Positions 8,007-16,635 are shown, counted from the first letter of the stretch. The stretch: DNA of 64,000 bases from Nesterenkonia halotolerans (GCF_014874065.1 NZ_JADBEE010000001.1:1364001-1428000); one strand, 5' to 3'. A program made the numbers and translations. Notes: generated by a model from the letters alone, not told the origin.

Positions 8007-9113
8007 TCAGAGGCGCAGCGTGGCGCGCATGGGCTCTCCCAGCTGCTCCGCGCTGGTCAGGAAGCCGTCATGCCCGATCGGCGAATGGATCGTGTGCACC
8101 GGGTGGCCGCCCGGGATCGCATCGGCGATCTGCTGGGACTGCTCCGGGAAGTACAACCGGTCCGTCTCCACGGCCGCGAGGAACGGCACCGCCGTGACGC
8201 CGGCCAGCGCCTCGGCCACTCCACCACGTCCGCGTCCGACATCATGGCTCATCAGCGCCTCGGAGAGCACCACGTAAGAGTTGGGGTCGAACCGCTTGAG
8301 CAGCTTCTCGGCCTGGTGGTCCAGGTAGGACTCCACCTGATAGCGTCCGCGCCGCCGCTCGGGCCAGCCGAAAGGATCCTCGGCGCCCTGCGGGGCGCGA
8401 CCGAATCGAGCGCCGAGCTCGGCCTCCGCGCGGTAGGTGATGTGCGCGATCCGCCGCGCCAGCCCCAGCCCGGAATGCGGCGCGGGACCGCCGTAGTAGT
8501 CACCCCCGGCGAAGTGCGGATCATTCTCCACTGCCAGCACCTGGGCCTGCCCGAAGGCGATCTGCTCGGCAGTCGACGCCGCACCACAGGCGAAGACCGC
8601 CACCCCGTCGACCATCTCCGGGTAGGTGGCGGCCCATTCCAGCGCGCGGGCGCCCCCCATGGATCCCCCGATCACCGTGTGGAAGCGCTGAATGCCCAGG
8701 GCCTGAGCCAGCTGAGCCTCCAGGTGCACGGAATCGCGAATCGTGACGAAGGGGAATCGGGAGCCATAGGGGTTCCCCTCGGGATCCAGGGAAGCTGGTC
8801 CGGTGGAGCCGTAGCAGCCACCCACCATCGCCGGGGCGATGACGAACCAGCGCTGGGTGTCGATCGGGCGACCGGGTCCCAGCAGACCCTCCCACCATCC
8901 GATGGAGGGGTCTGCCGGAGTCGCGGCTACATGGGAGTCCCCGGTCAGGGCGTGCGCCACGAGGATCGCGTTGTTGCCGTCCTCGTTGAGCGTGCCCCAG
9001 GTCTCGTAGGCGATGGTAACTTCGGGCAGCTGCCCACCTGTCTCGAATGTGTACGCCCCCACATCTGCCGTGTTCAGCGCACCCGCAGGCCTGTCCCCAA
9101 AGTCATTCAGCAC
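8007..9113 (-). CDS. metX: Homoserine O-acetyltransferase
   Basis: An alpha/beta-hydrolase-fold acyltransferase of 368 residues that activates homoserine for direct sulfhydrylation. The nucleophile elbow is GGSMGG (Ser about 151). TWGTLNEDGNNAILVAHALTG and PAMVGGCYGSTGP are MetX signatures, and the C-terminus supplies the triad Asp (ETDRLYFP) and His (IGHDGF). It starts with GTG at 9113, 15 bp after the metY stop, and shares the SAM-IV-controlled transcript. Acetyl versus succinyl specificity cannot be read directly. Acetyl is assumed from pairing with MetY. Confidence 0.93.
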   Translation of the reverse strand: MLNDFGDRPAGALNTADVGAYTFETGGQLPEVTIAYETWGTLNEDGNNAILVAHALTGDSHVAATPADPSIGWWEGLLGPGRPIDTQRWFVIAPAMVGGCYGSTGPASLDPEGNPYGSRFPFVTIRDSVHLEAQLAQALGIQRFHTVIGGSMGGARALEWAATYPEMVDGVAVFACGAASTAEQIAFGQAQVLAVENDPHFAGGDYYGGPAPHSGLGLARRIAHITYRAEAELGARFGRAPQGAEDPFGWPERRRGRYQVESYLDHQAEKLLKRFDPNSYVVLSEALMSHDVGRGRGGVAEALAGVTAVPFLAAVETDRLYFPEQSQQIADAIPGGHPVHTIHSPIGHDGFLTSAEQLGEPMRATLRL

Positions 9114-9128
9114 CCGATCACCCTAACC

Positions 9129-10580
9129 TCAGACCGCGGAAGCGGCTTCTCGCTTCGTCACATTGTCCGCACTCTGGTCATCCGCGGAAGACTCCTGGTC
9201 AGACGCATGCCCGGCACCCCGGTCGGCAGACTGGATGGCGGCTGCCTTGTCGAGCCCCTGAGCCAGATCGGCGATGATGTCGTCGATGTGTTCCAGACCC
9301 ACGGAGAGCCTCACGAGACCGGGCTTGACCCCTGCAGCATGCTGCTCAGCGGGGCTCAGCTGCCGGTGCGTGGTGGAGGCGGGATGAATCGCCAGCGAGC
9401 GCACATCACCGACGTTGGCCACCAACGAATGCAGCTCCAGCGCGTCCACCAGCGTCTGGCCCGCACGGGCCTGCGTGGCGTCGTCGTCGCCGGGTCCGCC
9501 GGCAAGCTCGAAGGCCAACACAGCACCGGTGCCTCGGGGCAGGTACTTCTGCGCCCGCTCGTAGCAGGGGCTCGACGGCAGCCCGGAGTAGTAGACGCGC
9601 TTCACTGCCTCGTGGCCCTCCAGGTACTCGGCCACTTTCTGAGCGTTGGCGACATGACGCTCCACGCGCAGCGAGAGGGTCTCCAGGCCGAGGTTGATCT
9701 CGAAGGCGTTGTGCGGAGACAACGCCGGACCGAGGTCGCGCAGCAGCTGCACGCGGGCCTTGAGGATGAAGGAGAGGTTGACCCCGAAGATCCCCTCAGG
9801 CCCGAGATCCCGGCCGAAGACCAGCCCGTGGTAGCTCTCATCCGGGGTGCTGAAGCCGGGGAAGCGCTCCGGGTGGGCGAAGTAGTCGAAGCGCCCGGAG
9901 TCCACGATCACCCCGGCGATGGCAGTGCCGTGACCGCCGAGGAACTTGGTGGCCGAATGCACGACGACGTCGGCGCCGAAGTCGATCGGCTTGATCAGGT
10001 ACGGGGTGGTCAGGGTGGAGTCGATGATCAGCGGCGCGCCATGCTCGTGGGCGACCGATGCCACCCCCTCGATGTCCAGCACGTCCCCGCGCGGGTTGGC
10101 CACAGCCTCACCGAAGAAGGCGACGGTGTTCTCCCGGGTGGCGGCCCGCCAGGACTCCAAGTCATCGGGGTCCTCCACGAAGGTGACCTCGATGCCGAAC
10201 TTCGGCAGCGTGTGCTTGAAGAGGTTCTGCGTGCCGCCGTAGAGGGTGGGTGAGGCGACGATGTGGCTGCCGGACTCGGCGATGTTCAGCAGCGCCAGCG
10301 AGGTGGCGGCCTGACCGGAGCCGACGCCGAGAGCCCCGACGCCGCCTTCGAGGGCGGCGATCTTGTCCTCGATCGCCTGGACCGTGGGATTGCCGATGCG
10401 CGAGTAGATCGGCGCGATCTCCTCGAGGCCGAAGCGACGTGCTGCCGCGGCGGTGTCGGGGAAGACGAAGGATGTGGTCTGGTGGATCGGCAGGGCCCGT
10501 GCTCCGGTGGCGGGATCGGGGGCAACCCCGGCGTGGATCTGCTGGGTCTCAAACTGCCAGGTGCTGTTGTCGTTGCTCAA
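9129..10580 (-). CDS. metY: O-acetylhomoserine sulfhydrylase
   Basis: A Cys/Met-metabolism PLP enzyme of 483 residues that forms homocysteine from O-acetylhomoserine and sulfide. Motifs are QTTSFVFPDTAAAARRF, RIGNPTVQAIEDKIAALEGG, and VVHSATKFLGGHG with the PLP-binding Lys about 212. The last roughly 35 residues are a Ser/Asp/Ala-rich tail beyond the conserved domain. It is the first gene after the SAM-IV riboswitch and is followed by metX, a standard actinobacterial methionine pair. Confidence 0.95.
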   Translation of the reverse strand: MSNDNSTWQFETQQIHAGVAPDPATGARALPIHQTTSFVFPDTAAAARRFGLEEIAPIYSRIGNPTVQAIEDKIAALEGGVGALGVGSGQAATSLALLNIAESGSHIVASPTLYGGTQNLFKHTLPKFGIEVTFVEDPDDLESWRAATRENTVAFFGEAVANPRGDVLDIEGVASVAHEHGAPLIIDSTLTTPYLIKPIDFGADVVVHSATKFLGGHGTAIAGVIVDSGRFDYFAHPERFPGFSTPDESYHGLVFGRDLGPEGIFGVNLSFILKARVQLLRDLGPALSPHNAFEINLGLETLSLRVERHVANAQKVAEYLEGHEAVKRVYYSGLPSSPCYERAQKYLPRGTGAVLAFELAGGPGDDDATQARAGQTLVDALELHSLVANVGDVRSLAIHPASTTHRQLSPAEQHAAGVKPGLVRLSVGLEHIDDIIADLAQGLDKAAAIQSADRGAGHASDQESSADDQSADNVTKREAASAV

Positions 10581-10711
10581 GGGACTGCTCCGTTCAATGC
10601 GGTCCTTGGGGCTGAGCCGCGCATGAACGTCGCTGCCGGGGAGAGAACTTCCGGCGTTGAATCCTGTACGGCCCCGTCCTGAGGACTGGGTTTAAGGGCC
10701 CGCACTGGTGT

Positions 10712-10845
10712 GTGGCCCGCGCTTGCTGCGTCGACCACCGATGCTCGGTGGCTGCCGCAGCCAGGTCGTCACCCGGGGCACCCCACCGCGAACTGGAGGG
10801 TTGCCGGCCAGCAAACCGGGGTTTTGCGCTGGCACTCTTGACCTA
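10712..10845 (-). promoter_or_regulatory. SAM-IV riboswitch upstream of metY-metX
   Basis: Read on the minus strand, the segment starts GGTCAAGAGTGCCAGCG, continues through GCTGGCCGGCAACCCTCC and CGGTGGGGTGCCCCGGGTGA, and ends in GCAAGCGCGGGCC. These blocks, in this order, are the conserved core of the SAM-IV class found before methionine genes in Actinobacteria. The element ends about 130 nt before the metY ATG. It should lower metYX expression when S-adenosylmethionine is abundant. Boundaries are approximate. Confidence 0.92.
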
Positions 10846-10873
10846 GGCATAAGTCTGCATCGCGGAACGCCCC

Positions 10874-10887
10874 GGTGCAAGTGCACC
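10874..10887. promoter_or_regulatory. Small palindrome upstream of the riboswitch
   Basis: GGTGCA-AG-TGCACC is an inverted repeat about 30 bp upstream of the riboswitch 5' end, in the region expected to hold the metYX promoter. It could be an operator for a transcriptional regulator of sulfur metabolism. Nothing else supports this. Confidence 0.25.
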
Positions 10888-10896
10888 CCCTCCGTT

Positions 10897-10967
10897 GAAA
10901 AAATCGTAGAGCTCTAGCAAGTCGTAGGGCTGTAGCTCTACGACAACGCAAGAGCTCTACGATTTTC
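10897..10967. repeat. Nested palindromic repeat, copy 1
   Basis: The outer arms pair perfectly over 16 bp (10900-10915 with 10951-10966: AAAATCGTAGAGCTCT and its complement). Inside sits a second hairpin at 10921-10944 with 11-bp arms containing one G-U-compatible mismatch. The A-run and T-run at the ends make the element look like a bidirectional intrinsic terminator. It is one of three related elements in the window (also 11571-11640 and 32378-32452). Confidence 0.85.
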
Positions 10968-11136
10968 TGCCACTGGCGTGGCAACAGGACCCGAGATCAG
11001 CAGCGTGGCTGCCAACGATTGAGCACCCGCTGAGCGCGATGAGGACATCCCGCAATGGCAGGTCCATCCGGAGGGCCGACCTTCATTCCTGCCTTTGCGG
11101 TGCAATTTCTGCGAGCGTGAAGCGATGGGACATCAG

Positions 11137-11553
11137 ATGCGAACCTTCGGCGCGACCACCGTCATGGGAGCACTGCTGGGCGGGTCTCTGCTCGGATGCA
11201 CGACCAACCTGCAGGACCCGGATACGCCGGCCGGTGTTCCGAACTACGTCGTGGAGGAAGAAGCCGGCGGACCCGACATGGCCTTGGAAGGACAGATCGC
11301 CGAGCTCGATGGATGCTTCTACATCAAGGGCCCTGAGCCGGAGGAGCAACTGACGCTGGCAATCTTCCCCGCGCATGAGATCCATGAAACGTCCAGCGGC
11401 TCAGGATTCGCCTTCCGCGGCGAAGCCTTCTCCGACGGTGATGGGATCACCGTGGGTGGCGGCGAGGCCGGACCCACCATCTACGCAGTTCCTGATCAGT
11501 GTGATGACGAAGTCCAGCAGTGGCGGGTCACTCCGTCCACGCCCGCGCCGTGA
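11137..11553 (+). CDS. Small predicted lipoprotein of unknown function
   Basis: A roughly 138-residue protein with a lipoprotein signal peptide: MRTFGATTVMGALLGGSLLGC, with lipobox LLGC and the lipidated Cys at position 21. The mature part is acidic, with two further Cys (in DGCFYIKG and DQCDDEV) that could form a disulfide outside the membrane. I do not recognise the family. The ATG at 11137 has GGGA at a sensible distance. An ATG at 11125 and a TTG at 11095 are alternatives. It lies alone, bounded on both sides by copies of the nested palindrome. Confidence 0.7.
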   Translation: MRTFGATTVMGALLGGSLLGCTTNLQDPDTPAGVPNYVVEEEAGGPDMALEGQIAELDGCFYIKGPEPEEQLTLAIFPAHEIHETSSGSGFAFRGEAFSDGDGITVGGGEAGPTIYAVPDQCDDEVQQWRVTPSTPAP

Positions 11554-11570
11554 AATCCGCCCTCGCATCG

Positions 11571-11640
11571 AAGAATCGTAGAGCTATCGCGTCGTCGTAA
11601 GGCTATAGCCCTACGACTTGCTAGAGCTCTACGATTTTTC
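11571..11640. repeat. Nested palindromic repeat, copy 2
   Basis: The outer arms pair over 12 perfect bases (11574-11585 with 11625-11636), extended to 15 if a G-U pair is allowed. The inner hairpin at 11594-11617 has 12-bp arms with one mismatch. It begins 18 bp after the lipoprotein stop and ends in a T-run, so it probably terminates that transcript. It shares sequence and architecture with copies 1 and 3. Confidence 0.85.
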
Positions 11641-11709
11641 CGGGTGGGGGGCTCTTCCGCGGGGTCTTCGCGGGGAGGGTGTGACGCGCCTGACCTACAC
11701 TCAGTTCCC

Positions 11710-13158
11710 ATGAGCTCCTCCGACAATGATGTCCGCACAGCCCTGCGCAGCGCCTTCGCGCCCGACGCCTTGACCACCGACCCGGCGCAGCTCGACTCCC
11801 ACTCCGTGGACAAGGGGCCGCTGGAGCACTGGCAGGTGCACACCCCGCTCGCCGTCGTCTTCGCGGAATCGGTCGCGGACGTCCAGCAGCTGGTGCAGCT
11901 CTCCGCCGAGCACGGCTTCCCACTGATCACCCGCGGAGCCGGGACCTCCGTCTCCGGCGGAGCCAACACGACAGCAGGCTCGGTGGTATTGAACCTGACC
12001 CGCATGAACAAGATCCTGGCGATGCGTCCCGAGGACGAGGTCGCCGTCGTCGAACCGGGCGTGATCAACGCGGACCTGAACACCGCCGCCGCGCAGCACG
12101 GGCTGATGTACGCCCCGGACCCGGCCAGCTACCGCACCTCCACCATCGGGGGCAACGTCGCCACCAACGCCGGCGGGCTGCGCTGCGCCAAGTACGGTGT
12201 CACCCGGGACTCCGTGCTGGCCCTGGACGTGGTGCTGGCCGACGGTACATTCATCCACACTGGACAGGCCACCTTCAAAGGGGTCGCCGGCTATGACCTG
12301 ACCAGCCTGTTCGTCGGGTCCGAGGGGACGCTGGGCATCGTCGTCGGCATCACCGTGCGGCTGCGTCACCTGAGTCAGCACACCGAGACCATCGCCGCGT
12401 TCTTCGACGAGCTCACCACCGCGGCCCAGGGCGTGCTCGACATCGGCAAGGCCCGCGTCCAGCCGGCGATCACCGAGCTGCTGGATCACCGCACCATGCT
12501 CGCACTGGACGAGGCGCAGGGCTCGGATCTTGCCACCCGCGGGAACACCCTCCTGCTCATCCAGACCGACGGGCACGGGGCGGGCATCGAGGCGGAGATC
12601 ATCCGCGAGGTGCTGCGCGCCCTCGGCGCCACGGTCAGCGACCCCGGCTCCACCGAATCAGAACGCCTCATCGAGCTGCGCCGTCACGCCCGTGGGGACG
12701 GCGTCGTCACCGAGGTCCGTGTGGGAGAGGACGTCGCCGTGCCGCGGTCCCGGCTGGTGGACTACATCCGCGCGATCCAGGACCTCGCCGTGGAGCACCA
12801 GGTCCAGCTCAAGGTCGTCGCCCACGCCGGGGACGGCAACCTGCACCCCACCTTCAGCGTGCCGAGCTCGGAGCTGGCACCCGAGCCGGAGGCCTCTGCC
12901 GGCCAGGAGCCTGAGAACCAGCAGAACGACGACGGCGCGCCCACCTCGGCTATGTCCCGGCTGCATGCGGCCCTGGATGGTTCGGTACGGATCGCGCTGG
13001 AGATGGGCGGCACGATCACCGGCGAGCACGGCATCGGCACCTATAAGCTGCGCTGGCTCGACTGGGAACAGTCACCCGAGGTCATCGAGCTCCAGCGCAG
13101 CATCAAGAACGTCTTTGATCCTGACTATCGGTTCAATCCCGGTCGGGCGATTCTGTAA
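11710..13158 (+). CDS. FAD-linked 2-hydroxyacid dehydrogenase (GlcD/D-lactate dehydrogenase family)
   Basis: A FAD_binding_4 plus FAD-oxidase_C protein of 482 residues. The FAD/PP-loop region is TRGAGTSVSGGANTTAGSVVLNL. NVATNAGGLRCAKYGVT and FVGSEGTLGIV follow. The C-terminal domain has the metal/substrate motifs VVAHAGDGNLHPTF and TGEHGIGTYK. Such enzymes oxidise D-lactate, glycolate or D-2-hydroxy acids and pass electrons to the respiratory chain. The ATG at 11710 was preferred over an in-frame codon at 11644 inside the upstream repeat. Its 3' end overlaps the convergent gene by 26 bp. Confidence 0.88.
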   Translation: MSSSDNDVRTALRSAFAPDALTTDPAQLDSHSVDKGPLEHWQVHTPLAVVFAESVADVQQLVQLSAEHGFPLITRGAGTSVSGGANTTAGSVVLNLTRMNKILAMRPEDEVAVVEPGVINADLNTAAAQHGLMYAPDPASYRTSTIGGNVATNAGGLRCAKYGVTRDSVLALDVVLADGTFIHTGQATFKGVAGYDLTSLFVGSEGTLGIVVGITVRLRHLSQHTETIAAFFDELTTAAQGVLDIGKARVQPAITELLDHRTMLALDEAQGSDLATRGNTLLLIQTDGHGAGIEAEIIREVLRALGATVSDPGSTESERLIELRRHARGDGVVTEVRVGEDVAVPRSRLVDYIRAIQDLAVEHQVQLKVVAHAGDGNLHPTFSVPSSELAPEPEASAGQEPENQQNDDGAPTSAMSRLHAALDGSVRIALEMGGTITGEHGIGTYKLRWLDWEQSPEVIELQRSIKNVFDPDYRFNPGRAIL

Positions 13159-15184
13159 GGCTTGAATCCCCTTCAATACCTGACCCCGGCCCGGCCAGCA
13201 CCGCGCGCGCAGCGGCATCCGCGTCCGCGAGGCTCCGCGCCGAGGATTCCGGATCCCCACCGGCCTCCGCGGCGATCGCGGTGCCCCACTGCACGGAGCT
13301 CAGCTGCAGGCCGAGCACGTAGATCTCCTCCGCCGCATCATCTGCGGGGATCAGCCGATGCGGCAGTGAGGTCACGTCGAACCCCTTGCCAGCCCGTGGG
13401 GCCCCCGACGCATCGACCAGCTCGCGCGGCCGAGCCAGCCCGCTGCGCAGCAGGCCTGCGACCAGCGGCGAGCGCGAGAGCTGGACCCGGTTCGCGGGCA
13501 TCATCGCTTCGAGCAGCCACCGCGCCTGGTAGGCCGGGGCGGCCACGGAGGGTGATTCCGCGGTGAAGCGGCCGGTCTCCCGGTCGACGTCGAAGATCGG
13601 CTCCGGACCCAGGAACTCCACCACTCCTGCCCGGGTCAACGCGGCCAGCTCCTCGATCCGCTGCAGCGGCGGTCCGCTGGCGAGGCCTTCGACCAAGGAC
13701 TCGAACCATCCCTCAATCTCGCCGATCTGACTGGACTGCGAGACCCGTCCCTGGCTGATCAACGCCTTGACCTCCATCCTGGCCAGATGCAGCGCCCCGA
13801 TGGCCATCTTCACCGGGCTCTGCGTGCCTGCGGCGGAGGTGACCGCGTCATCTTCGAGGTAGGTCTCCATGTGCTGCTGGTACTGCTCCGCGGAGTCGAA
13901 GGTCAGCCCGCCGAAGGGCCTGCCGAGCGAGCGGATGTCGAACCAGAGCACGCCAGGGGCGTGTTCACGCAGCAGCCGGTGGCCCCGTGCCTGCAGCACG
14001 GCCTCCCCCAGATGAGCGTCCGCGAGCAGCACATCCAGGGCGGTCAGGAACTCCGCGCCGAAGAGCTCCGGCGCGATCCGCTCCAGGGTCCGGTAGTAGG
14101 TGCGCAGCACGTCGCGCTGGATCAGCGGCCACAGGTGCGCGGAGAAGTCCAGCACATCGTGGCGGCGCTCCGCAGCGGCCACCGCCTCGGCGCTCAGGTG
14201 ATGCAGGGTCACGCCCACCGGTGCGAATCCGGGGGCAGTGGTCAGCGCGGTGGACTTGGCCCGGTACGGGGTGCCCCGCCGGGAACCGGCCACCAGATGC
14301 GGCTCATCTCCGGTGGCAAGGTACTCCAGTCGCTGGCCCGCCGGACGGTCCGGATGCTCATGGAACACGCCGCCGCGGCCCACGCTGGCCTGGACCATCA
14401 GGTCGAAGAAGTTCAGTCCCATCCCCCGGACCAGCACGTTCTCTCCCGCGGGCAGCGCGTGATAATCCACCTCCGTGGGGATCGCGGGCGGCTGGTAGTG
14501 CAGACCCAGCTCCGCGGCCACCGAGCTGAAGTGCTCACCGGTCTCGTTCAAGCCCGCCGGGATATGCCCCAGCGCGAGCACGACCTGCTCGGCGCGGAGC
14601 CGGGGGGCGTCGTCGTTCTCGCCGTCGCTGTCCAGCGTCAGCTCATATCCGGTCTGTCCTCGACGCAGCCCGGTGACCTCGGCCTGGATGTGCTCCACCG
14701 TGATGCCGGAGTGCCGCTGCAGCGCGGCGCAGACCTCGGCGTGCAGCCAGCTGAGGTACTGACCGTAGGCGGCGCGGGTGGGGTAGTCGGAATCTTGCCC
14801 GCCGTGGTCCACCCCGTGGAAGACCGGCGGTTCGAAGCTGTCGCTGCGCACCGGACTCGCGGTGGCCTCCCCCGCATGGCCCTCGCGCCACTGCGCGAAG
14901 GACCGAGAGACCGACGACGCCGGCAGCCGCACCTGGGTGTCTCCGGCCGGTGCCGCGGTGGGGAAGTTCGCAGGGGTGTTCATCAGGTACAGCGGGGACT
15001 GTCGGGGGTTCCAGACCCGGCCCGGGCCGTGCGGAGCGGGGTCGATCACCAGGATGCGCAGCGCGGTCTCCGCAGCCTCGCCCGGGGCATGCTCCACGGC
15101 CGCGAGGAGTCTTTCGAGAAACGAGGTGCCGCGGGGCCCGGCGCCGATGACGGCGACTCTGCGTTCCTGCATCTGGCGGGGCAT
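13133..15184 (-). CDS. FAD/NAD(P)-binding protein (NAD_binding_9 family)
   Basis: A protein of about 683 residues starting MPRQMQERRVAVIGAGPRG, an N-terminal Rossmann dinucleotide motif (GAGPRG). PHGPGRVWNPRQSPLYLMNTPANF follows, typical of the large NAD_binding_9 proteins of actinobacteria. A second nucleotide-binding or substrate region includes VLVRGMGLNFFDLM. The reaction is unknown. GGAG lies about 12 bases before the chosen ATG (15184). An ATG four codons downstream is also possible. It is transcribed alone, divergent from tRNA-Ser, and its 3' end overlaps the FAD-dehydrogenase gene tail to tail. Confidence 0.8.
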   Translation of the reverse strand: MPRQMQERRVAVIGAGPRGTSFLERLLAAVEHAPGEAAETALRILVIDPAPHGPGRVWNPRQSPLYLMNTPANFPTAAPAGDTQVRLPASSVSRSFAQWREGHAGEATASPVRSDSFEPPVFHGVDHGGQDSDYPTRAAYGQYLSWLHAEVCAALQRHSGITVEHIQAEVTGLRRGQTGYELTLDSDGENDDAPRLRAEQVVLALGHIPAGLNETGEHFSSVAAELGLHYQPPAIPTEVDYHALPAGENVLVRGMGLNFFDLMVQASVGRGGVFHEHPDRPAGQRLEYLATGDEPHLVAGSRRGTPYRAKSTALTTAPGFAPVGVTLHHLSAEAVAAAERRHDVLDFSAHLWPLIQRDVLRTYYRTLERIAPELFGAEFLTALDVLLADAHLGEAVLQARGHRLLREHAPGVLWFDIRSLGRPFGGLTFDSAEQYQQHMETYLEDDAVTSAAGTQSPVKMAIGALHLARMEVKALISQGRVSQSSQIGEIEGWFESLVEGLASGPPLQRIEELAALTRAGVVEFLGPEPIFDVDRETGRFTAESPSVAAPAYQARWLLEAMMPANRVQLSRSPLVAGLLRSGLARPRELVDASGAPRAGKGFDVTSLPHRLIPADDAAEEIYVLGLQLSSVQWGTAIAAEAGGDPESSARSLADADAAARAVLAGPGSGIEGDSSLTESPDRD

Positions 15185-15252
15185 GGGCGGCGCGGTCTCC
15201 TGGTCTGCTCTTCGGCGGATTGGTCCCGACCAGAGTACTGCGGGCACGCGCT

Positions 15253-15282
15253 TTGTCAGTTCCCTGACGGAACCGCTAGTCT
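15253..15282 (+). promoter_or_regulatory. Predicted promoter of tRNA-Ser
   Basis: TTGTCA at 15253-15258 and TAGTCT at 15277-15282 are separated by 18 bp, close to the housekeeping sigma consensus, and end 41 bp before the tRNA. Two overlapping small inverted repeats (GTCAG..CTGAC and GTTCC..GGAAC) lie in the spacer. Confidence 0.55.
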
Positions 15283-15323
15283 AGACGGGCGCATGAGAAC
15301 GGTTCGCCGCAATCGTGGGCACA

Positions 15324-15412
15324 GGAGGCGTGCCAGAGCGGCCGAATGGGCTTCACTGCTAATGAAGTGTCCGCCTCAAAGCGGACCGGGAGTTCAAATC
15401 TCCCCGCCTCCG
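15324..15412 (+). tRNA. tRNA-Ser (anticodon GCT)
   Basis: An 89-nt class II tRNA. The acceptor arms are GGAGGCG and CGCCTCC (15324-15330 and 15405-15411). The anticodon stem CTTCA/TGAAG encloses the loop CTGCTAA with anticodon GCT at 15358-15360. A long variable arm (GTCCGCCTCAAAGCGGAC) and the T-loop TTCAAAT confirm serine identity. It reads AGC/AGU codons. CCA is not encoded. Confidence 0.97.
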
Positions 15413-15422
15413 CCGCGTGATT

Positions 15423-15462
15423 GAAGAACCCCCGTCGGGAATGCACCTGACGGGGGTTCTTC
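15423..15462. terminator. Intrinsic terminator after tRNA-Ser
   Basis: A perfect 14-bp stem (15423-15436, GAAGAACCCCCGTC, with 15449-15462) encloses a 12-nt loop and is followed by a pyrimidine-rich stretch. It begins 11 bases after the tRNA and is positioned to end its transcript. Confidence 0.85.
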
Positions 15463-15563
15463 TGCGTCTGGCGTCCCCATGCCCCATATCGTCTCGACGT
15501 CCCACACCTCACGCACCACACCCCGCACCCCACATCTCTGCCGATTCTGGCTAGGCTCGGAGC

Positions 15564-16520
15564 ATGAGCACTCCTGCAGACTCCCATACCGAAGACCACC
15601 CCGCCCCACGCGCCGTGCTGGTGGGCTGCGGCGATGTCGGCACGCGCATCGGGCACCGCCTGCGTGACCGCGGCTTCTCGGTCACCGGATGGCGGCGCAG
15701 CCCGGAACGCCTCCCCGCTGAGTTCGACGGCGCGGCCATGGACCTCACCGAGCCCGACTCCGTGCCCCTGCCGCCGGCAGACACCGCGGCGCTGGTCTTC
15801 TCCCCCGCCGCTGGCAGCCGAGATCCGCAGCGCTACGAGCAGGTCTATCTCCAGGGACTGCGCACCGTGCTGGACCGCCTGGAGCACTCAGGCCTCGCCG
15901 ACTCCGTGCGAGTCCTGCTGGTCTCCTCCACCTCGGCGATGGGCGACGCCGAAGGCATGCTCGACGAATCCGCGCCGTTGACGCCGGCCAGCCCCACGGG
16001 CGAGATCCTGGCCCGCACGGAAGAGCTGCTGAGCGCCTGGCGTGCCGAAGGGACCGATGCGTCTGCCCGTCGGCACAGCAGCACGCTTCGCCTCTCGGGC
16101 ATCTACGGTCCGGGACGCGATCGCATCCGCAAGCAGCTGCGCGCGGGCTCGGTGGGTGAAGCCGCAGGTCAGGACACCCATGATGCCTGGAGGATCTCCA
16201 ACCGCATCCATTCCGACGACGCCGCCCGTGCCGCCGTCGAGCTGTTGACCCGCGCGTCCCCGCCGGAGCTGGTGTTGGGCGTGGATGAGCTCCCCATCCC
16301 CGTCGGCGTGGTGCACAACTGGATGGCCGATCAGCTCGAGCTGCCCCGCCCCTGGGGCGACCCACGCCTGGATCCGGCACTGCTGGAGAGCTCACGGTCC
16401 GTGGATCTCCTCGCCCCGGGTCATGGCAAGGCACTCGATGGCTCCCGGCTGCACGGGCTGCTCGGCGAGCTGCTGCACCGGGACTTCCGCTCGGGCTATG
16501 CGGCGATGCTCGGGGACTGA
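15564..16520 (+). CDS. SDR-type NAD(P)-binding protein (YeeZ-like)
   Basis: An extended-SDR-like protein of 318 residues. The N-terminal glycine motif is VGCGDVGTRIG (about 20-30) rather than the classical GxxGxxG. VLLVSSTSAMG and LRLSGIYGPGRDRI match the family of small Rossmann proteins annotated as NAD-dependent epimerase/dehydratase or YeeZ-like. The usual YxxxK catalytic pair is not evident, so the protein may bind nucleotide without acting as a classical epimerase. It is a single gene between tRNA-Ser and the paaI unit. Confidence 0.75.
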   Translation: MSTPADSHTEDHPAPRAVLVGCGDVGTRIGHRLRDRGFSVTGWRRSPERLPAEFDGAAMDLTEPDSVPLPPADTAALVFSPAAGSRDPQRYEQVYLQGLRTVLDRLEHSGLADSVRVLLVSSTSAMGDAEGMLDESAPLTPASPTGEILARTEELLSAWRAEGTDASARRHSSTLRLSGIYGPGRDRIRKQLRAGSVGEAAGQDTHDAWRISNRIHSDDAARAAVELLTRASPPELVLGVDELPIPVGVVHNWMADQLELPRPWGDPRLDPALLESSRSVDLLAPGHGKALDGSRLHGLLGELLHRDFRSGYAAMLGD

Positions 16521-16635
16521 GCGGGCAGTCGCGCAGGAACTCGGCGGCCGCATTCCCGGGACAAGGCCGCGCCACCCGTCCCAGTTCCGCCTCATGTGCT
16601 TGACATCACATCTGCTCCGGTGCTTCAGTTGACTT

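Noticed and set aside
7971..10253. 760-codon plus-strand open frame opposite metX and metY
   Set aside because: Shadow of two convincing genes that share the SAM-IV riboswitch. No conserved motif in the antisense product.
10712..10967. CRISPR-like or attachment-site interpretation of the palindromes near metY
   Set aside because: The repeats are not regularly spaced with unique spacers, and no integrase, cas or tRNA-end duplication is present.
15324..15412. tRNA-Ser as an integration site
   Set aside because: I found no duplicated 3' tRNA fragment and no integrase nearby.
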